From Ruoffia sp044336205 (GTDB lineage: Bacteria; Bacillota; Bacilli; Lactobacillales; Aerococcaceae): a stretch of DNA of 64,000 nt. The DNA is taken from positions 1,612,001 to 1,676,000 of the forward strand of contig CP172318.1 of NCBI GenBank assembly GCA_044336205.1, given 5' to 3'. The notes beneath the pieces were generated by a model. That model was not told the origin of the DNA. It worked only from the letters and a program-made list of their open reading frames with translations, and ran no database searches. Positions 1 to 7,432 of the stretch are shown here, piece by piece (the stretch's first letter is position 1; each line of letters begins with the position of its first letter). A program made the position numbers and the translations under genes.

Positions 1-7
1 CTATGAT

Positions 8-53
8 ACAAAAAACGATTGATATTTCCTAGGCATTAGGCAATCAATCGTTT
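8..53 (-). terminator. Rho-independent terminator after the GT4 gene
   Basis: An 11-bp perfect inverted repeat (arms 13-23 and 43-53, AAACGATTGAT) is followed, on the minus strand, by a run of T. It lies just beyond the stop of the glycosyltransferase gene that ends at 63. Confidence 0.8.
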
Positions 54-62
54 CTATGTTTA

Positions 63-1211
63 TTAGTAAGCACTTTCGTTGTAAGTTCCATATCGTTTAG
101 AGTGTATCTCAATCGTCTCACTGTAGAAGTCTAATAGGCTCATAGTCGCATTATTCCAAGTATAATTCATCGCTTCTGAGCGTGCTTGCAATGCGATGCT
201 TTGCATCATAAGTGGGTTATCAATAACCTTAAGCGCCTCAAGTAAACTTTCGGTATTGTTAGCTTCGTAAATAACCCCTGTCTTTAAGTGTTCAATTTGT
301 TCAAGCGTCGGTGCACTATTAGCGGCAATAACTAGCAGTCCAGAAACCATCGCTTCAGAGATAACTAAGCCAAAGGTCTCAGATGTAGATGGAAAAACAA
401 AGGCATCCGCGGTCGCAAAAGCTTTTGATAATTCTTCTCCGTGCTTGAAACCTCGAAAAGTTGTTTTAGTCCCTTGGAATACCTCTTCAAGTCGTTCCCG
501 GTCTGGACCATCACCAACAATTGTTAAACAGATATCATCCCGTTCATCTAATATAGCTCGTAACTGATCAATGTCTTTCTCTACCGCTAATCTTCCTATA
601 TATACTAAGAGCTTATTGTTATCATCATGAAATGTTAATTCATCATATAGCTCTTGATCGAAATACTTAGGGTGTCTTCCTTCAATATCAATACCACGAG
701 GCAAAACATAGTCAGTTGGAATTTGAATAGCATTCAACTCATCCATTAAACTTTTAGATACAGTAATATTAAGATCTGACTTTGTATGCCAATAACGAAT
801 ATAATCCCATAATAATGGTTTAAGTAGGCTAATGTTATAATGATCTAAGTAATTAGGTAAGTGAGTGTGATATGAGGTTATTAGTGGAATCCTCATCTTA
901 TTAGCATAATGAACCGCTGACGTTCCAAGTGAAACGGGATTCACTGCATGAATGACGTCTGGTTTAAATTGACTAAAAATCGTCCTTACTTTCCTTGATG
1001 GTAACCCCCAAGGTCTAGAGCCATATAAAGGAAACGATATTGTCTCTAAGCCATATACGGGGATACCTTTATAATCCGAGATACCTAAATCCGGAGAAAT
1101 GACAATAACCTCATGTCCCATTTCTTTCAAACAAACGACAAAATTTGCCAGACGTGTGCATATACCATCTGTTGCAGGTACAAACGTTTCAGTTACTATA
1201 GCGATTCGCAT
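63..1211 (-). CDS. Glycosyltransferase family 4 (GT-B fold)
   Basis: A 382-residue cytosolic or membrane-associated retaining glycosyltransferase. The N-terminus (MRIAIVTETFVP) has the first beta strand and acceptor-side loop typical of GT4 enzymes related to SQD2 and mannosyl/glucosyl-diacylglycerol synthases. Near residues 275-290 the donor-site E-x7-E motif is present (SETFGLVISEA), preceded by GRLAVEKD and VGDGPDRERLE. The start has a clean AGGAGG 5 bases upstream. A role in glycolipid or wall polymer glycosylation is likely by family, and a second GT4 enzyme of the LafB type lies at 31.7 kb, but donor and acceptor cannot be read from sequence. It appears monocistronic, ending at its own terminator. 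Confidence 0.85.
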   Translation of the reverse strand: MRIAIVTETFVPATDGICTRLANFVVCLKEMGHEVIVISPDLGISDYKGIPVYGLETISFPLYGSRPWGLPSRKVRTIFSQFKPDVIHAVNPVSLGTSAVHYANKMRIPLITSYHTHLPNYLDHYNISLLKPLLWDYIRYWHTKSDLNITVSKSLMDELNAIQIPTDYVLPRGIDIEGRHPKYFDQELYDELTFHDDNNKLLVYIGRLAVEKDIDQLRAILDERDDICLTIVGDGPDRERLEEVFQGTKTTFRGFKHGEELSKAFATADAFVFPSTSETFGLVISEAMVSGLLVIAANSAPTLEQIEHLKTGVIYEANNTESLLEALKVIDNPLMMQSIALQARSEAMNYTWNNATMSLLDFYSETIEIHSKRYGTYNESAY

Positions 1212-1289
1212 AACATCCTCCTACTAATAAGCTCAGTTCATATCACACTTATTATATCGTTTTGTTGTAAATATAGAGAAAATAATATG

Positions 1290-2527
1290 TTAAATAAATG
1301 TAAAGATTAGTATATTATTGCTTATTTCTTTTTTTCTTTGAAAAGATTTTCGTGCTTTATTATTATTTTTTGATTTTTTTGCTTGATTCTTTGTTGAAGG
1401 TTGCCTACTTTCACTTTGTGGATCAAGTAATTGTGCATGTTTTAACACTTTTTCAACTAAGTGAATGTTCTCTTTTTGAAGCATCTGCTCGAAATCTCGA
1501 TGTTCTTGCTGGTTAACTAAAGAAATGATTGTCCCTTTTGCTTTCATTCGTCCAGTTCTTCCAGATCGGTGTAAGTATGTCTGAATATTATCCACTGAGT
1601 TATAATGAATAACATACGGGACATTCTGAATATCCATACCTCTACTCGCTACATCGGTCGTCAATAGGAAAGATACATCATGATTAGTAAAGGCTCGCAT
1701 CGCATATTCGCGCTCCATCTTACTTGCTTCACTATGTAAGACTACGACCGGAACATTTTCAAAGATTAATTTTGCTGCTACCTCTTCAATTTGATGTATT
1801 TGTTCAAAGAACACAATCGCTCTCATACCTTTAACTTGCTTTAATCGCTTGAGTTCATTCACTTTGTCACGATTATTCACTTTAATATAAAGATGTTGAA
1901 CTTGCTCAGAAGACGGTTTGTCTTCAATTGTTATAAGTTTCAGGGATGCTTCTTGGCTAGTCAATTTTTCTAAGATATTAGCCGGCATGGTTGCACTCGT
2001 ATAGATTTGTTGTACGTCTCTCATTAATGATTGTTTAATTCGATCGGTTGAACTTTGATGTTCATCTTTTAATAAGTAATCCGCTTCATCAACAACAATC
2101 ATCGAAACAGTGTGAAGTTTTAACTTATTGGATTTTTTTGAAGCTCTTGGAAACGCCCTGGTGTTGCAACGATTAATTCTGGCTTTTCCTTGAGTTTATC
2201 AATTTGTCGTTTAATATTTGCTCCTCCAACAATGGTCTGAGTTTTAATATTGACTAGCTCCCCCCATTCTTTTGCTACATCCGCAATTTGGATAGCTAAT
2301 TCTTTAGATGGGGCCAGAATGATAGCTTGTAACTTTTGAGTCGCTTCAATCTTATTCAGTATAGGAAGTAGGTATGCTAAAGTTTTACCTGTTCCCGTTG
2401 GTGAGATTGCAACAACCGAATTCCCTTCTATAGCTTCTTTGACTAGCTGTTCTTGGATAGCGGTTGGTTGGTCAAAGCCTTTCTTCAACCAATACTCTTT
2501 TAATTCGTTTCGTAACATCTCTAGCAT
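1290..2527 (-). pseudogene. DEAD-box RNA helicase, frameshifted
   Basis: Two adjacent reading frames together make one ATP-dependent RNA helicase of about 400 residues. The first (2527 down to 2120, 135 codons) has the Q motif, Walker A (AISPTGTGKT), PSKELA, GG and TPGR. The second (from about 2140 down to 1290) has VVDEADYLL, TSATMP, TTDVASRGMD and HRSGRTGR, then a basic tail. The break is at a run of seven A on the coding strand (2133-2139). One more A would join the frames without a stop through FQELQKKSNKLKLHT to MIVVDEAD. A second A7 run near the 3' end (1329-1335) also marks a possible frame change: one extra A would end the protein at RKKRNKQ instead of a hydrophobic tail. This may be a true pseudogene, a sequencing error, or slippage on A7. 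RBS AAGGAG supports the start at 2527. Confidence 0.85.
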
Positions 2528-2545
2528 AATATACTCCTTCTTAAT

Positions 2546-3583
2546 CTATTCCTCAATATCATCTTGAACGTCAAAGCTAATGTTAGCTGACTTTCTCAAT
2601 AATTCTATCGTTTGAATAACTTGTAAGCTCAATTGCTTCCAGTCTTCATAACGTACTTTTTGGTGAATATTTTCTGGGTCGTTGATAACTTCAGAGAAAT
2701 TAATTAACTCATCATACATGTAGTTAGCTGGCTTATAATCAATGACGTCAGCACTTTGCCCTTCATTATTAATGAGTTCAACTTTTCTGATTTTACTAAT
2801 ATCTGTTATCAAAATCGTCTCGTCATCAACATAAACCTCACTCTTAAGTTCAGAATGAACAGCTTTAGAGATAAAGATTGATACTTGAAAATCATCGTAA
2901 GTTAATAAGATCGTACCGAAGACATCAACCCCATTCTCTCCTTTTTTGGCATTATAACGTACTGAATGTGGCAAACCGAACAAATCTAATACCACATAGA
3001 TTGGATAAATTCCTAGGTCCATCAGAGCCCCACCTGCATAGTTTAAACTAAATACATTCGGTGCAATTAAACCATTTTCTATGGCATGACGGTATTCAAC
3101 ATATCGTGATGAATATTGCCCAAAATTAAAATTAGCCCCTAAAAAAGGTTGTTCAGTTTCTTTAATTTTGTTCTGAATCAATTGTTTCATTCGACGATAA
3201 TTACGTGTATGAATATGTAGCGCCGCTTCGAAGATAAAGACGTTCATTTTACGAGCTTCTTCATGGGCTTTACGCCACTGTTCAGTCGTCGCAAACATTG
3301 GTTTTTCTATGATAACATGTTTACCAGCTTTAATAGCTTTCATAGCTTGTTCGAAGTGCAAGCTATTCGGACTCGCAATATAAATGAGATCAATCTCTGG
3401 ATCAAATAAAATATTGTTTAATTGATCTGTATAATAATCTGCTTTATAGATAGTTGCTATATCTCGTGCTCGATATGCACTTCGAGAATAGATGCCTTTA
3501 ACCTTATAAAGATTAGTTAATTGACAGGCTTCAATGAATTGCTCAGTAATACTTGAAGTCCCAATTGTCCCCACATTAATCAT
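2546..3583 (-). CDS. Gfo/Idh/MocA-family oxidoreductase
   Basis: A 345-residue NAD(P)-dependent dehydrogenase of the Gfo/Idh/MocA type. The N-terminal Rossmann fold starts at residue 2 (INVGTIGTSSIT), and the family's EKP motif is present (HVIIEKPMF, about residue 90-98). A C-terminal alpha/beta substrate domain includes the GGALMDLGIYPI segment. Members oxidise sugars, inositols or related polyols; the substrate is not predictable here. The partial gene at 63192 is clearly a paralogue, sharing a QYSSRY segment and the GGALMD segment. AGGAGG lies 6 bases before the ATG. The gene is 18 bp upstream of the helicase, so they may be co-transcribed. Confidence 0.88.
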   Translation of the reverse strand: MINVGTIGTSSITEQFIEACQLTNLYKVKGIYSRSAYRARDIATIYKADYYTDQLNNILFDPEIDLIYIASPNSLHFEQAMKAIKAGKHVIIEKPMFATTEQWRKAHEEARKMNVFIFEAALHIHTRNYRRMKQLIQNKIKETEQPFLGANFNFGQYSSRYVEYRHAIENGLIAPNVFSLNYAGGALMDLGIYPIYVVLDLFGLPHSVRYNAKKGENGVDVFGTILLTYDDFQVSIFISKAVHSELKSEVYVDDETILITDISKIRKVELINNEGQSADVIDYKPANYMYDELINFSEVINDPENIHQKVRYEDWKQLSLQVIQTIELLRKSANISFDVQDDIEE

Positions 3584-3940
3584 ATGGATCCTCCTGTTAT
3601 ATTTATTTAACTGTTCTTAGTATTGAAAGATTTACTAGGCGTTCAATCTTTCATAGTTATTGCTCCAATAGCTTTATAACTTTTAAGGGTCCATTTGAGT
3701 TTATTAACTTACATTAATTAAAATAAGTCATTAATAAAGATAAGTTGTGAAATATATTGGACCATTTTATCTTAGTTATGTATCATTATTATAGCATAGC
3801 TCAGACCGTTCTCTCTACTTTCTCTTTAAGAGCATAAGGTTTATACATACCACAAAAATAGTGTATAATAATTTGTTGAGCTAGATTTGCAGCAAAATTC
3901 AATTATACCATTAACCGCAATAAAAAATGGAGGTGACTTA
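3584..3940. other. Intergenic region between oxidoreductase and uvrC
   Basis: This 357-bp AT-rich stretch separates divergent genes. It holds the uvrC promoter (3841-3869) and a 9-bp inverted repeat (TGAAAGATT at 3624-3632, complement at 3645-3653) with a 12-base loop, close to the oxidoreductase start. That repeat has no T-run on either strand, so it is more like an operator or leader hairpin than a terminator. No credible ORF was seen. Confidence 0.6.
3841..3869 (+). promoter_or_regulatory. Predicted sigma-A promoter of uvrC
   Basis: A perfect -10 TATAAT at 3864-3869 lies 17 bp after a weak -35 TTATAC (3841-3846), about 70 bp before the uvrC start codon. Confidence 0.65.
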
Positions 3941-5791
3941 ATGGATAAAGATATAATCAAGACTCCTATATCAAATTCGAACCGAATGGAAGTATTAGAT
4001 AAAATTGAAAAGAAATTAAAACTTCTTCCAGACTTACCTGGATGTTACTTGATGAAGAATGTTGATGACAAAATAATATACGTCGGCAAGGCTAAAAACT
4101 TAAAGAACCGTGTGCGTTCGTATTTTCGCGGGGCACATGATGCAAAAACAACGAAGTTAGTTTCTGAGATTGATCATTTCGAAACAATTATTACTAATAG
4201 TGATAAAGAGGCACTCATTCTTGAAATTAATTTGATACAAGAATATAAACCCATTTACAATATTCGATTAAAAGATTCTACCATGTATCCTTATCTGAAG
4301 ATTACTAAGGAAAAGGATCCACAACTCATTATTACAAATGAGGTAAAAAAAGATGGCGGAACATACTTTGGACCTTTTCCAAATGTTCGTGCAGCCACAA
4401 GTACCCAACAATTAATTCACCGCGCTTTTCCTTTGAGACGGTGTCCTAAAAATGAAAAACGAGCTTGCTTCTATTATCACCTTGGACAATGTATTGGTCC
4501 TTGCGACCATGAAGTAAGTCCTGAAGAATATGAACATCAGATTGACCGGATTAAGCGATTCCTAAACGGTGATGTGGATGAAATTAAGTCAAATCTTCGT
4601 GAAAAGATGTCTCAAGCGTCTGAAAAACTTGATTTTGAACAAGCCGCAGACTACCGCGACCAGATTAACTATATTGAAAAAACCATTGAACGACAAGTGA
4701 TTATGAGCCAAGATTATGATAATATGGATATCTTTGCTTACGTCCTTGATCGTGGATGGCTCTCTATTCAAACTTTTATGCTCAGACAAGGTTCTATCTT
4801 AAAGAGAAAAGCAGCGATCTTCCCTTCCTATAATGATCCCGAAGAGGAAGTAACAACTTATATTGCGCGTTTCTACCGAGAAGATACACAATTAAAACCT
4901 AAAACAATACTTGTACAAAGTGATATTGACCATAAACTTCTCCATGACTACTTAGAGATTCCAGTAACAACACCTCTTCGTGGTAAAAAACGAAGTCTCT
5001 TAGAACTCTGCGAGAAAAATAGTCGTATTGCCCTCGATGAGAAGTTTCGATTAATCGAGATGAGTGAGCGTAAAACTTTAGGTGCTATCGATGAATTGTC
5101 AGATGCATTAAGTATTACGCAAGCTAATTATATTGAGTCTTTTGACCATTCTAACATTCAAGGAACAGACGCAGTATCGGGTATGGTGGTCTATCGTAAT
5201 GGAAAGGCAGAGCGAAAGAGTTACCGTAAATTCAAAATTAAAACCGTTGAAGGAGCCAATGAATTTGCTTCTACCCAAGAAGTTATTCGTCGCAGATACA
5301 GTCGACTTCTTCGTGAGAATAAAGAGCTACCTGACTTAATTCTCATGGATGGGGGTAAAATTCAAATCCGTGCTGCTAGAGACGTCTTAGAGAATGAATT
5401 AGGTATTACCATTCCCGTTGCGGGAATGGTAAAGAATGACCGCCATAAAACAGCAGCCCTTATGGATGGCTATTCTGAAGAAATCATCGAGCTCGAACCA
5501 ACGAGTCAAGCCTTCCACTTTATTCAACGAGTTCAAGAAGAAGTCCATCGTTACGCAATTAGTTATCACCGTAATGTTCGGTCCAAATCACAATTTGGTT
5601 CTGTGCTCGACGCCATTCCTGGTGTAGGTCCAAAAACACGGACAAAATTATTAAAACATTTCAAAAATCTTCAGCGTATAAAAACAGCTGAACTCTCTGA
5701 ATTCAAACATCTCGGTATTCCAATGCCAACTGCAGAGAGAATCTTGGAAGAACTCAATAAACCAAGTGAAGCTTCCATAAATAAACAATAA
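3941..5791 (+). CDS. uvrC: UvrABC excinuclease subunit C
   Basis: A 616-residue nucleotide-excision-repair nuclease that makes the 3' and 5' incisions around a lesion after loading by UvrA/UvrB. In order it shows the GIY-YIG nuclease (LPGCYLMKN with IIYVGKAKNLKNRV), a Cys-rich linker (CPKNEKRACFYYHLGQC), the UVR/UvrB-binding helix pair, the RNase H-like 5' nuclease domain (SGMVVYRNGKAERKSYRKF; LILMDGGK) and a C-terminal tandem helix-hairpin-helix (IPGVGPKTRTKLLKHF). I start the gene at ATG 3941 because AATGGAGGTGA sits just upstream. A longer TTG-initiated frame from 3887 lacks an RBS. Full length for the family. IS copy 1 begins 36 bp after its stop and has split its terminator. Confidence 0.97.
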   Translation: MDKDIIKTPISNSNRMEVLDKIEKKLKLLPDLPGCYLMKNVDDKIIYVGKAKNLKNRVRSYFRGAHDAKTTKLVSEIDHFETIITNSDKEALILEINLIQEYKPIYNIRLKDSTMYPYLKITKEKDPQLIITNEVKKDGGTYFGPFPNVRAATSTQQLIHRAFPLRRCPKNEKRACFYYHLGQCIGPCDHEVSPEEYEHQIDRIKRFLNGDVDEIKSNLREKMSQASEKLDFEQAADYRDQINYIEKTIERQVIMSQDYDNMDIFAYVLDRGWLSIQTFMLRQGSILKRKAAIFPSYNDPEEEVTTYIARFYREDTQLKPKTILVQSDIDHKLLHDYLEIPVTTPLRGKKRSLLELCEKNSRIALDEKFRLIEMSERKTLGAIDELSDALSITQANYIESFDHSNIQGTDAVSGMVVYRNGKAERKSYRKFKIKTVEGANEFASTQEVIRRRYSRLLRENKELPDLILMDGGKIQIRAARDVLENELGITIPVAGMVKNDRHKTAALMDGYSEEIIELEPTSQAFHFIQRVQEEVHRYAISYHRNVRSKSQFGSVLDAIPGVGPKTRTKLLKHFKNLQRIKTAELSEFKHLGIPMPTAERILEELNKPSEASINKQ

Positions 5792-5835
5792 CATAAGAAA
5801 AAGCGTGTAAAGTCTATTCAGTAGCTATGAACTGA

Positions 5836-5874
5836 CCCCCTTAAGTTGGACCAAGAAAATCCAACTTAAGGGGG
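5836..5874 (+). promoter_or_regulatory. IS left-end hairpin covering the orfA ribosome binding site
   Basis: A perfect 15-bp inverted repeat (CCCCCTTAAGTTGGA at 5836-5850, complement at 5860-5874) with a 9-base loop. The 3' arm contains AAGGGGG, the only plausible Shine-Dalgarno for orfA (ATG at 5882, spacing 7). RNA that enters from uvrC would contain both arms and hide the RBS. RNA started inside the element would not contain the 5' arm. Confidence 0.7.
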
Positions 5875-5881
5875 TATTTGT

Positions 5882-6472
5882 ATGGCGAAATATACTCTAG
5901 ATTTTAAAATGAAAGTGGTCGCAGAGTATCTGTCTGGTACGATTGGATTAAACTCATTGACTAAGAAATATAAACTCAAATCAACCCAACAAATAATAAG
6001 GTGGGTCAATGCGTATCAAACATTGGGGGTGGAAGGATTAAAACGCTCTCGCAAAAATAATTCATACAGTGTAGAATTTAAGTTGAAAGCAATTACTATG
6101 TATGAAACAAGCGAGAAATCCTATCAAGAAGTGGCGAATGAGTTAGGTTTGAATAATCCACCTCTCATTATTGCTTGGCGACAAGCATACTATGACCACG
6201 GGATTGAAGGACTTTCTCGCAAGCGAGGGAGGCCCACAATGTCTAAAAAGAAAAAGGCTAAAAACGAAAAGCAAATAGCTGCTTCTCAGCCATTAAAAAT
6301 AACGGATTTAGAGCAGGCAAACAAGCGAATTGAAGAACTTGAGTATGAGCTCAAGATGCAAACCATTAAAAATAAATACTTGGAAATGTTAAGGAGCTTG
6401 CGGCTTCAGAAAACAACGAAGACAAAGCAAGAATCATCCACAAGCTCCGACAAGAAGAAAAATTTACCCTAA
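5882..6472 (+). CDS. IS3-family transposase OrfA, copy 1
   Basis: A 196-residue DNA-binding subunit. It has two helix-turn-helix units of the IS150/InsJ type (MAKYTLDFKMKVVAEYL to about residue 55, and SVEFKLKAITMYETS to about 110). A basic region (KKKKAKNEKQ) and a predicted leucine-zipper/coiled coil (ITDLEQANKRIEELEYELKM, about 142-161) follow. OrfA binds the terminal repeats and limits transposition. The frame ends KKKNLP-stop. A slippery-type heptamer A AAT TTA (6460-6466) lies two codons before the stop and would shift ribosomes into the orfB frame. The protein is identical to OrfA of copy 2. Confidence 0.93.
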   Translation: MAKYTLDFKMKVVAEYLSGTIGLNSLTKKYKLKSTQQIIRWVNAYQTLGVEGLKRSRKNNSYSVEFKLKAITMYETSEKSYQEVANELGLNNPPLIIAWRQAYYDHGIEGLSRKRGRPTMSKKKKAKNEKQIAASQPLKITDLEQANKRIEELEYELKMQTIKNKYLEMLRSLRLQKTTKTKQESSTSSDKKKNLP

Positions 6473-6513
6473 CTGAGATTCTTGCGGAGGTTGATTTCCC
6501 TAAATCAACCTAT

Positions 6514-7311
6514 ATGTATTGGCAGGCTCAATGGAAAAGATACGATCCTGATCAAAAAATTAAAGATGAAATGCTGAGCATTCGTGTAAAACACCCAAAT
6601 TATGGTTACCGTCGCATGCATGCGATGCTTGTTAAAGATGGGTGGAAAATCAATCGGAAGAAAGTCCAACGTCTCTGCCAAGAATTAAAAATTCAAGTTA
6701 AAAATTATGGTCGAAAATATCGTCGATACAATAGCTATAAAGGAACCATAGGACAGATTGCACCCAATCGAGTCAATTGTCGATTTGATAGCTCTGTCCC
6801 CTATCAAAAGATCACAACTGATACAAGTGAATTCAAATATTACGAAGAAGATGCTGCTGGCAAGCTTCAAGTTAAGAAACTATATTTTGATCCTTTCATG
6901 GACCTATATAATCTAGAAATTATCAGTTTTAAGATCTCACACCAACCAAATAAAGAAACAATGCTTAGAGCATTAGAAGAAGCGATTGATGCTTCGAAAG
7001 AATGTGCCTATCGGAGAACTTTCCACTCAGACCGTGGTTGGGCTTATCAGATGAAGGAGTATCAAGCGTTATTGGAAGACCATCAGATATTTCAAAGTAT
7101 GTCGCGTAAAGGCAACTGTTATGACAATGCACCGATAGAGAACTTCTTCGGGGTGATGAAACAAGAGATGTATTATGGAAAAGTTTATCGAAGTTACAGT
7201 GAATTAGAACAAGCAATCAATGATTATATTCGTCACTATAACGAGGTGCGAATTAAGGAAAAGTTAAGCTGGTTAAGTCCTGTTGAATATCGAGAAACAC
7301 TGGCTGCTTAA
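6514..7311 (+). CDS. IS3-family transposase OrfB (DDE integrase core), copy 1
   Basis: A 265-residue catalytic domain from the first ATG, in the -1 frame relative to orfA. That frame is open from 6376 and reads sensibly upstream of the ATG (AASENNEDKARIIHKL), so the active enzyme is probably an OrfA-OrfB frameshift fusion. No RBS sits at a proper distance from ATG 6514. HTH_21-like N-terminus (HPNYGYRRMHAML) and rve core follow, with catalytic residues in TTDTSEF, HSDRGWAYQ and APIENFFG, and the usual ending (KLSWLSPVEYRE). Relative to copy 2 it has Cys for Arg (NCRF), Glu for Val (MKEYQ), Lys for Glu (VMKQE) and His for Tyr (IRHYN). The DDE triad is intact, so it may be active. Confidence 0.92.
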   Translation: MYWQAQWKRYDPDQKIKDEMLSIRVKHPNYGYRRMHAMLVKDGWKINRKKVQRLCQELKIQVKNYGRKYRRYNSYKGTIGQIAPNRVNCRFDSSVPYQKITTDTSEFKYYEEDAAGKLQVKKLYFDPFMDLYNLEIISFKISHQPNKETMLRALEEAIDASKECAYRRTFHSDRGWAYQMKEYQALLEDHQIFQSMSRKGNCYDNAPIENFFGVMKQEMYYGKVYRSYSELEQAINDYIRHYNEVRIKEKLSWLSPVEYRETLAA

Positions 7312-7334
7312 GGAATAACCTTAAGCAAATAAAA

Positions 7335-7368
7335 AGAGAGACAAGCATAAAACTATGCCTATCTCTCT
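7335..7368 (-). terminator. IS-borne right-end terminator, copy 1
   Basis: Arms AGAGAGA (7335-7341) and TCTCTCT (7362-7368), with inner GCATA/TATGC, form a hairpin. On the minus strand it is followed by CTTTTTATTT. It would stop transcription coming from the L,D-transpeptidase gene into the element. Confidence 0.7.
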
Positions 7369-7432
7369 GGTCCAACTATTTGGGGTCACTCTACTAGACC
7401 CTACACGCTTTTTCTTGGTGTTAATTTTTAAA

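Larger units (their letters stand above)
5828..7393 (+). mobile_element. IS3-family (IS150-like) insertion sequence, copy 1
   Basis: A 1566-bp element. The left end starts TGAACTGACCCC. The right end, read inward on the minus strand, starts TAGAGTGACCCC. The 26-bp imperfect terminal repeats (5828-5853 and 7368-7393) match at 19 positions. A 3-bp target duplication CTA flanks it (5825-5827 and 7394-7396). It carries orfA (two helix-turn-helix units) and orfB (DDE integrase core). Copy 2 at 48882-50447 has the same length, ends and orientation; comparison of the two copies fixes the boundaries exactly. At least five base differences separate them, all in orfB. Confidence 0.95.
5795..7416. terminator. 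Bidirectional terminator of uvrC / L,D-transpeptidase, split by IS copy 1
   Basis: The arm AAGAAAAAGCGTGTA (5795-5809) is the exact complement of 7402-7416, and the inner arm GTCTA (5812-5816) pairs with TAGAC (7395-7399). Removing the IS and one copy of the CTA duplication restores a long hairpin with loop TTCAGTAGC, flanked by A and T runs. It would serve both convergent genes. The IS sits at the 3' side of the apical loop, so the intact hairpin no longer forms locally. Confidence 0.85.

Noticed and set aside
3624..3653. Hairpin upstream of the oxidoreductase as a terminator
   Set aside because: No T run on either strand and no gene ends there.
3887..3940. Longer uvrC start at a TTG
   Set aside because: No RBS, and the first 18 residues are not family-like; ATG 3941 has GGAGGTGA at ideal spacing.
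6685..6870. Minus-strand frame inside orfB, present in both IS copies
   Set aside because: A shadow of the orfB coding frame; its conservation follows from IS identity and it has no RBS.
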